DNA of 11,243 nucleotides from Bacteriovoracales bacterium (GTDB lineage: Bacteria; Bdellovibrionota; Bacteriovoracia; Bacteriovoracales; Bacteriovoracaceae). Positions within the stretch are counted from its first letter, which is position 1; every line of letters begins with the position of its first letter. A program made the position numbers and the translations under genes. The DNA lies in the NCBI GenBank assembly GCA_007117175.1, contig SKGZ01000187.1:1-11243 (forward strand), given 5' to 3'. Under the pieces are notes generated by a model that saw nothing but the letters and a program-made list of their open reading frames with translations, was not told where the DNA came from and made no database searches. Shown here one piece after another: positions 6,199-11,243 of this stretch.

Positions 6199-7096
6199 TT
6201 TTTTTCGCCTTTTTGGCCATCACTCCATCAATCCAAATAGTGATGGGAGAGGCCACAAAAAGAGAAGAACTGGTTCCAAAAATAAGCCCCAGAGTCACTG
6301 CAAAGAAGAAGTCTTGAATCACTCCCCCCCCCCAGATCATTAAAGACAAAGCCACAAAAAGTGTAGTGGAAGAAGTGAGGATAGTTCGAGTCAAGGTTTC
6401 ATTCAAAGAGCGATTGATAATTTTATCCATGGGCTGACCAGAGCTTAATTTTAATTCGTGCTCGCGCACCCGATCATAGATCACCACAGTATCGTTGACC
6501 GAGTAACCAATCACCGCCAAAAGAGCACCTACAATCTGCAAGCTAAACTCGCGCCCCATTAAAGAAAAAATCCCGATGACAATGATCACGTCGTGAATCA
6601 CCGCAAACACCACCCCCGGGGCGTATTTAAAGTCAAAGCGCAGACCGATATAGATCATAATGGCCAACATGGCCCAGAACATGGCCAAGAAACCGGCAGT
6701 TCTTAACTCTTTACCGGCCTTGGGTCCCACAATATCAGTTTTACGAATTTCCACACCCTCTTGAGAAAAACTGCGCTCTAACATGCCAGCAATGGAATCG
6801 CTGACTTCGTTAATATTTTCCTCGGTGGCCGCCACCTTGATCATAAATTCGTGATCGCTAGCTTCGCCTAAGGCCACCACTTGAGAAGAGCTAATGCCCG
6901 CTTCTTCCACTGTTTGTCGCAGATCTTCAGTGCTAACTTCTTCAGTAAACTTCACCTGAATTTCAGCTCCCCCTTTAAAGTCCACACCAAAGTTTATTCC
7001 TCTGACAAAAATTTGAAACAGGGAAAGAATCACTAAGATGCTAGAGATAATGGCTCCCAAACGAAAGTAACGAGAAAACGCAATATTAAATTTCAT
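6170..7096 (-). CDS. secF: Protein translocase subunit SecF
   Basis: SecF pairs with SecD in the inner membrane and uses proton flow to help pull exported proteins out on the periplasmic side. The protein is 308 residues, normal for SecF. It shows a first membrane helix (about 12-30), the conserved GINFGVDFKGG (33-43), a periplasmic domain (to about 130), then five further helices with the family motif IGYSVNDTVVIYDRVRE (197-212), including Asp202. I chose the ATG at 7096 over a GTG two codons upstream because GAGGAG lies five bases before the ATG and would directly abut the GTG. Codons 255-258 carry a run of ten G bases on this strand, with the frame intact on both sides. It begins 15 bases after the secD stop. 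Confidence 0.96.
   Translation of the reverse strand: MKFNIAFSRYFRLGAIISSILVILSLFQIFVRGINFGVDFKGGAEIQVKFTEEVSTEDLRQTVEEAGISSSQVVALGEASDHEFMIKVAATEENINEVSDSIAGMLERSFSQEGVEIRKTDIVGPKAGKELRTAGFLAMFWAMLAIMIYIGLRFDFKYAPGVVFAVIHDVIIVIGIFSLMGREFSLQIVGALLAVIGYSVNDTVVIYDRVREHELKLSSGQPMDKIINRSLNETLTRTILTSSTTLFVALSLMIWGGGVIQDFFFAVTLGLIFGTSSSLFVASPITIWIDGVMAKKAKKNEAALTRSS
6324..6333 (-). repeat. Ten-base G homopolymer inside secF
   Basis: The plus strand has ten consecutive C bases, read as ten G bases in secF (Trp-Gly-Gly-Gly at residues 255-258, near a membrane helix). Homopolymers of this length are slippage-prone. The frame is correct at the present length. Confidence 0.9.
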
Positions 7097-7111
7097 GATC
7101 ACTCCTCAAAA

Positions 7112-8818
7112 TTAAATCTTAATGTCTTTGCCCTTGGTGCGCTCCATATACCACTCAAAAAACACTTGAGAAGCAAAATAAGAAGTATAAATGGTGGCAA
7201 AAATTCCAATTAATAAGGTCACCGCAAAACCGCGGATGGGCCCTGTTCCAAAGTTCAGCAGCGCCACTCCGGCAGCTGCAGTGGTTAAGTTGGCATCCAC
7301 AATGGTCCAAAAAGCGCGATCAAAGCCCGATTGCACCGCCGCCAAAATACTCATTCCCTCAGAGAGTTCCTGTTTAATGCGCTCGTAAATAATGATATTG
7401 GCATCCACTGCCATTCCCACCGTCAGAGCAATACCGGCAATCCCAGGAAGAGTGAGCGTTGCCCCCAGCCCTACTAAGAAGGAAAAAACAATTAAAACAT
7501 TTAACCCCAAAGTGGTGATGGCAATCACCCCAGAGGTCTTATACCAAAGCAGAATAAACAAAAAGACCGCTCCACAACCAATCAATGAAGCAAAACGAGC
7601 ACTTTCAATGGAGTCCGCTCCTAAGCTAGGGCCCACCACCCTTTGCTCTTCAAACTCTAATTCCACCGGCAAGGCCCCCGCTCTTAACACCAAAGCTAAT
7701 TCTGTAGCCTGAGAAAGCCCTTCTTCATAGCTGGTGGCATTCATGGTGATAGAAGCTTGTCCCCCTCCAATCACAGTTTGCACCACTGGCGCACTGTACA
7801 CATTCCCATCTAAGGTAATGGCCAGCCGCTTACCCACCAAACGCTTGGTGGTCTTTTCAAAAAGCTTGGCCCCAGTGGAGTTAAAAGACAGGGCCACATA
7901 GGGGCGATTGTCCTGGGGATCCATACGCACATTGGCATCATCTAGGTTTTCACCTGTCACCCCTGGCTCAATCTCCAATAAGTAAGGGATCTCACTGATG
8001 ACTTCATTAGTTTTTTTATTCAGTCGCCTTTCAAAAGCAATCTCATGCCCCTCAGGAAGATCATCGGCTAAAAAATTGTTAAGACGCTCTAAATAAAGTG
8101 AATAACGCTCCCCTTTTTCGTAGAGAATGCCCTCTTCTTCGGCCTTTTCCAACCAAGAGACAATTTGCTGATCTCCCACCTCATCATTGACCGCGCGAAA
8201 CTCTAATTTGGCAGTCTGACCAATCAGCGACTTGGCCCGCTCAATATCATCCACCCCAGGAAGTTGCACAACGATGCGATCACTGCCCTGAGAGAAAATT
8301 TCCGGTTCAGTCACCCCAAACTCATCAATACGGTTACGAATCACTTCAATGGACTTGGTCACTGAGTTTTCTTGAATATTGGTTTTTTTATTGATCTCTA
8401 ACCCATAAGTTAACTGGGAGTCTTGCTCAGCTGTCAGACGAATGGCCTGGGAAAAGTATTCTCGAATCATTGGCTTGGCAGTTTGTGCTTGAGCGTTGTC
8501 CAAAAACTTCAGTGCCTGCTTGGGATCACTACTTTCTTTTAAACTGGGAACCTGCAACTCAGCATTGATGCCCTCATCTTCTAAAAACTTAACCACTGAC
8601 TTTAAACTGGCATTGAGTTCATCGCGATAAACCTTATCAAAGTCAATTCCCAAGACGATATAGAGCCCACCTTGTAAATCTAGACCCAAATTAATCTTAC
8701 CTTTAAAAGGATAAGCACTCTCTTCATCAATGGAATAAAAACTAGGTAAAACTGTCATGGCACAGACCACGGCCACCACAATCATGAAAATAAAACGAGA
8801 CCACCAACCACTCTTCAT
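7112..8818 (-). CDS. secD: Protein translocase subunit SecD
   Basis: SecD is the larger partner of SecF in the SecDF-YajC complex of the inner membrane. From the chosen start it has 568 residues. A first membrane helix lies at about 9-26, followed by the conserved NLGLDLQGG (43-51), a large periplasmic region with the P1 base and head domains, and a membrane half with the RND-type motif VGMAVDANIIIYERI (467-481), including Asp472, the position important for proton use. The frame opens seven codons further upstream, at an ATG at 8839, but only the ATG at 8818 has a ribosome site (GGAG five bases before). SecD and SecF are separate genes, as in Proteobacteria, not fused. A 76-base gap separates it from tatA, the only substantial gap in this operon. 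Confidence 0.97.
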   Translation of the reverse strand: MKSGWWSRFIFMIVVAVVCAMTVLPSFYSIDEESAYPFKGKINLGLDLQGGLYIVLGIDFDKVYRDELNASLKSVVKFLEDEGINAELQVPSLKESSDPKQALKFLDNAQAQTAKPMIREYFSQAIRLTAEQDSQLTYGLEINKKTNIQENSVTKSIEVIRNRIDEFGVTEPEIFSQGSDRIVVQLPGVDDIERAKSLIGQTAKLEFRAVNDEVGDQQIVSWLEKAEEEGILYEKGERYSLYLERLNNFLADDLPEGHEIAFERRLNKKTNEVISEIPYLLEIEPGVTGENLDDANVRMDPQDNRPYVALSFNSTGAKLFEKTTKRLVGKRLAITLDGNVYSAPVVQTVIGGGQASITMNATSYEEGLSQATELALVLRAGALPVELEFEEQRVVGPSLGADSIESARFASLIGCGAVFLFILLWYKTSGVIAITTLGLNVLIVFSFLVGLGATLTLPGIAGIALTVGMAVDANIIIYERIKQELSEGMSILAAVQSGFDRAFWTIVDANLTTAAAGVALLNFGTGPIRGFAVTLLIGIFATIYTSYFASQVFFEWYMERTKGKDIKI

Positions 8819-8856
8819 TGAGACTCCAAGGCTAAACATTTAATAGACTGTCAATT

Positions 8857-8885
8857 AGTGTAGCGAACTTTTAACGTGAGAACAA
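8857..8885 (-). promoter_or_regulatory. Possible internal promoter for secDF
   Basis: In the tatA-secD gap, read on the minus strand, TTGTTC (8885-8880) and TACACT (8862-8857) are separated by 17 bases. They match the -35 and -10 consensus at three and four positions. The start of secD lies 38 bases downstream. Weak, but the spacing is ideal and this is the operon's widest gap. Confidence 0.25.
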
Positions 8886-8894
8886 AAGAAAATT

Positions 8895-9092
8895 TTAAGA
8901 CTGTTTTTCTTTAGTAGGATCTTCTTTAGGACCATTCAGAGTGTCATCACTGCCCTGACCCTTCAGGGCATTTTGAAAGTCGCGAATTCCGCGCCCCACC
9001 CCTTTGGCCAACTCTGGTAGTTTTTTAGGCCCAACAAAGAGCAAAACCACCATAAATATAATGAGAATTTCCCCAAAACCTAAACCAAACAT
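8895..9092 (-). CDS. Twin-arginine translocase TatA/E family protein
   Basis: A 65-residue TatA/E-type protein of the Tat pathway, which exports folded proteins. It shows the family layout: a very short periplasmic N-terminus with Glu8, one membrane helix (about 6-20), the hinge VGPKKLPEL (20-28), an amphipathic helix AKGVGRGIRDFQNALKG (29-45) and a polar charged tail. The hinge has Val-Gly-Pro rather than the Phe-Gly of E. coli TatA. TatB proteins also carry VGP, but the short length and the tail favour TatA/E. The gene lies between yajC (16 bases upstream) and secD. AAGGAG precedes the ATG by five bases. No tatC or second tat gene is in the window. Confidence 0.92.
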   Translation of the reverse strand: MFGLGFGEILIIFMVVLLFVGPKKLPELAKGVGRGIRDFQNALKGQGSDDTLNGPKEDPTKEKQS

Positions 9093-9108
9093 GCTCGCTC
9101 CTTGAATT

Positions 9109-9435
9109 TTACTTTGTTTCTAAAATATTTTTGGCCGAACCGCCCACTTGCGAGCGAAGTAATTTGAGCTTCACTCCATCGGTGACCTCTAAAGTCACCA
9201 CTTTATCGGTTAATCCTTGGATCTTGCCGATCAGCCCGGACTTGGTGAAAACCTCATCACCTTTTTTTAAGCTCTGTAAGAACTTTTGTTCTTCTTGCAT
9301 TTTCTTCTTCTGAGGGCGGATCATCAGAAAGTAAATCACCATAAACATCAAGATAAATGGAATGAAAGACATCATAGCACTGGGCTGTTGAGCAGCGGCA
9401 TCTTGGGCGTGGGCACTGGCAATTAAAAAATCCAT
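9109..9435 (-). CDS. yajC: Sec translocon accessory subunit YajC
   Basis: YajC is a small inner-membrane protein that associates with SecDF and SecYEG. The 108 residues fit the family: an N-terminal Ala/Gln-rich stretch, one membrane helix (about 22-38), then the signature IRPQKKKMQEEQKFLQSLKKGDE (39-61), followed by VFTKSGLIGKI and a small beta-rich domain ending near residue 105. The ATG overlaps the TAA stop of tgt by one base (TAATG) and GGAGG lies seven bases upstream, so translation is likely coupled to tgt. The order queA-tgt-yajC-secD-secF is a familiar arrangement in Gram-negative bacteria; here tatA is inserted between yajC and secD. Confidence 0.96.
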   Translation of the reverse strand: MDFLIASAHAQDAAAQQPSAMMSFIPFILMFMVIYFLMIRPQKKKMQEEQKFLQSLKKGDEVFTKSGLIGKIQGLTDKVVTLEVTDGVKLKLLRSQVGGSAKNILETK

Positions 9436-10553
9436 TATTCTTCCTCCGATTTTCCTGTGTACTCTTTATAAAAGCTGCGATAAAACTCGTCAAATCTATC
9501 ACTCAAAATACTCTCTCTCGCTCTACGCGTCAATGACAGAAAGAAGTCTAAATTATGATAGGTCATCAATTGCGCTGCAGTATACTCTCCCACCTTAAAC
9601 AAATGATTCAAATAGGCCCTGGAATGGCGGGCACAAACTCGGCAAGAGCAATCTGGATCTAATGGCCTAAGATCAGTTTTAAAGCGCTCATTCTTAATAT
9701 TAATGGGCCCTTTTGCGGTGAAGACGCCTCCATTGCGGGCGTTACGGGTGGGTAAGACACAATCAAAAAGATCTACACCACAGGCAATGGCATTGAGAAT
9801 ATCCAATGGCTTACCCACCCCCATTAAGTAGCGCGGCTTGTTTTCTGGCATATGGGGAGTGAAGTCGGCTAATAATTGCTGCATTTGCTCATTTTTCTCC
9901 CCCACCGACAAGCCGCCAATGGCCAAACCAGAAAAGTCCATGGCGTTGAGCTGAGATAAAGACTCTAAGCGCAAGTGCAAGTTAAGCCCACCTTGCACAA
10001 TACCAAATAAAAATTGATGATCTGCCAAGGGATAATCCCGACAACGTCTGGCCCAAGCATGGGTGCGCTTTAAACTGGCCTCTAGGGTCTGATCATCGGC
10101 CGGCAGGGCCGGGCACTCATCAAAGCACATGACAATATCACTGCCTAAAGAGCGCTGGATCTCCATGGATAATTCTGGAGTCATAAAATGTTTGGAACCA
10201 TCAATATGTGAGCGAAAATGAACCCCATTTTCAGTGACTTGATTTAAATCAGAAAGGGAAAAAACCTGAAAGCCCCCTGAATCAGTTAAAATAGGTTTCT
10301 TCCAATCCATAAAGCGGTGCAGTCCCCCCAATGACTCAATTAAGTGATGTCCCGGTCTCAAGTAGAGATGATAGGTATTACCTAGAATAATGGGAGGATT
10401 CAAACTCTCCACATCTTCAGTGGTCAAGGATTTCACCGCCCCTCTGGTTCCCACCGGCATAAATTGAGGAGTGGGAATTTCTCCTCGAGTGGTTTGAATT
10501 AAACCTGCCCTGGCCTTAGAACTAGTGGACTGTAATTGAAAAAAAGGCTTCAT
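9435..10553 (-). CDS. tgt: tRNA-guanine transglycosylase Tgt
   Basis: Tgt exchanges guanine at the wobble position of tRNAs for Asp, Asn, His and Tyr with the queuine precursor preQ1. The 372-residue protein has full family length. Asp91 in LTDSGGFQVFSL is the substrate-binding/acid-base aspartate. Asp264 in DLFDCVLPTRNARNG is the nucleophile. GIVQGG (184-189) and the tRNA-binding GGLSVGE (213-219) are present. The zinc site is complete: Cys302, Cys304 and Cys307 in CSCRVC, and His333 in TYHN. The ATG overlaps the queA stop by four bases (ATGA) and the stop overlaps the yajC start, so it sits in a tight operon with both. Confidence 0.97.
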   Translation of the reverse strand: MKPFFQLQSTSSKARAGLIQTTRGEIPTPQFMPVGTRGAVKSLTTEDVESLNPPIILGNTYHLYLRPGHHLIESLGGLHRFMDWKKPILTDSGGFQVFSLSDLNQVTENGVHFRSHIDGSKHFMTPELSMEIQRSLGSDIVMCFDECPALPADDQTLEASLKRTHAWARRCRDYPLADHQFLFGIVQGGLNLHLRLESLSQLNAMDFSGLAIGGLSVGEKNEQMQQLLADFTPHMPENKPRYLMGVGKPLDILNAIACGVDLFDCVLPTRNARNGGVFTAKGPINIKNERFKTDLRPLDPDCSCRVCARHSRAYLNHLFKVGEYTAAQLMTYHNLDFFLSLTRRARESILSDRFDEFYRSFYKEYTGKSEEE

Positions 10554-11242
10554 AAAAGTATTAACATCCCATCTCCATAGGAGAAAAAACGATAGCGCTG
10601 ATCAATGGCCAATTGATAAAGCTCTAAAAGTTTTTCTCGACCAATCAAAGAACTGACCAGTAACATTAAACTAGATTTGGGCAAATGAAAATTAGTAATC
10701 AGTCCGGCAATAGCAGGTGCCTGTACTCCCGCCCCAGGATAGAGATAAAGATCACTGCGCTGTTCTTGCCCGCAGATAAAATCACTTTGTCGATAAGCTG
10801 ACTCCAAGGCCCTTAAACTGGTAGTGCCCACCGGGATAAAAGCATCAGTGGCCCTTTGAAACTGCTGCCACAGCTTTTCATCAATAGAATAAGACTCACT
10901 GTGCATTTGATGCTCAGTGATCTTTTCACTGCTCACTGGCCTAAAGGTGCCCAACCCCACATGTAAAGTCAGATAAGACAGCTCCACCCCCGTGCGTTTT
11001 AATTGATCTAAAAGAGGCTGATCAAAGTGCAAGCCGGCAGTGGGAGCGGCCGTTGATCCAATGTGAGAGGCAAAGGTGGTTTGATAATCATTGCGATCTT
11101 TTTCATCGGCCTTGCCTTGCCTAATATAAGGAGGAATGGGAATTTCTGCAAATTCTTGTAAGTAGGCCACCAGATCAATCTCTTGATTTTGTAATTGCAC
11201 CCAGAAGGTTCCATCGGGGCCTTTTTTCTTAAGACAAAAAAC
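10550..11242 (-). CDS. queA: S-adenosylmethionine:tRNA ribosyltransferase-isomerase QueA, C-terminal part
   Basis: QueA transfers the ribosyl part of S-adenosylmethionine onto preQ1 in tRNA to give epoxyqueuosine, the step after Tgt. About 230 residues are present, against about 350 for the full enzyme, and the 5' end lies beyond the window. The frame stays open to base 11242, reading GPDGTFWVQLQNQEIDLV before the conserved IPIPPYIRQG, so the GTG at 11200 is not taken as the start. Family blocks present are GSTAAPTAGLHF, YLTLHVGLGTFRPV, MHSESY, VGTTSLRALES, TNFHLPKSSLMLLVSSLIG and the final YRFFSYGDGMLI. The gene ends three residues after that block, as is common. It is adjacent to tgt, its pathway partner, with overlapping stop and start. 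Confidence 0.96.
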   Translation of the reverse strand, partial: VFCLKKKGPDGTFWVQLQNQEIDLVAYLQEFAEIPIPPYIRQGKADEKDRNDYQTTFASHIGSTAAPTAGLHFDQPLLDQLKRTGVELSYLTLHVGLGTFRPVSSEKITEHQMHSESYSIDEKLWQQFQRATDAFIPVGTTSLRALESAYRQSDFICGQEQRSDLYLYPGAGVQAPAIAGLITNFHLPKSSLMLLVSSLIGREKLLELYQLAIDQRYRFFSYGDGMLILL

Positions 11243-11243
11243 A

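Noticed and set aside
6324..6333. Poly-G run as a frameshift breaking secF
   Set aside because: Conserved SecF sequence is in the same frame on both sides of the run, so the gene is intact as given.
7100..7102. GTG at 7102 as the start of secF
   Set aside because: It directly abuts the GAGGAG site; the ATG at 7096 has the right spacing.
8837..8839. ATG at 8839 as the start of secD
   Set aside because: No ribosome site precedes it, while GGAG lies properly before the ATG at 8818, and the membrane helix begins soon after that start.
11198..11200. GTG at 11200 as the start of queA
   Set aside because: The same frame is open to the window edge and encodes QueA-like residues before it, and the protein would be missing more than a third of its expected length.

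Overview
The window comes from a Gram-negative bacterium with AT-leaning, densely packed DNA. It is mostly a chromosomal protein-export and housekeeping region, with a few accessory genes for the cell envelope. Two lipoprotein signal peptides, SecDF/YajC, a TatA/E protein and an IHF-like protein support a diderm. The overall look recalls deltaproteobacterial or Bdellovibrionota-type genomes, but that placement is an impression and not a demonstrated result.

Left part, plus strand (1-3663): the 3' end of secA is followed by three tightly packed genes. They are an acidic protein of unknown role with a YbjQ/UPF0145-like C-terminal domain, a short GlpD-type FAD oxidoreductase, and a lipoprotein-anchored HNH nuclease of the DUF1524 type. 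The last two junctions overlap by 4 and 13 bases. None of the three starts has a recognisable Shine-Dalgarno sequence, so coupled translation is likely. A tRNA-Cys(GCA) with encoded CCA and an IHF/HU-family gene follow on the minus strand.

Middle (4106-5646): a divergent 218-base spacer holds a candidate promoter for the IHF/HU gene, 10-base-spaced direct repeats and two dyads. It leads into a 440-residue cysteine-rich lipoprotein that I do not recognise.

Right part, minus strand (11243 down to 5653): a likely operon runs queA (5' end beyond the window), tgt, yajC, tatA/E, secD, secF and a small membrane protein of unknown function. queA and tgt act in tRNA queuosine synthesis. YajC, SecD and SecF form the accessory complex of the Sec translocon, and TatA/E belongs to the Tat pathway. 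With SecA on the left, the window carries several export components on both strands. The last gene overlaps secF by 29 bases and is the best candidate for an undescribed export partner.

I found no CRISPR array, insertion sequence, phage gene or clear defence system. The most interesting items are the unknown secF-overlapping membrane protein, the secA-linked acidic/YbjQ-like protein, the surface nuclease and the orphan cysteine-rich lipoprotein.
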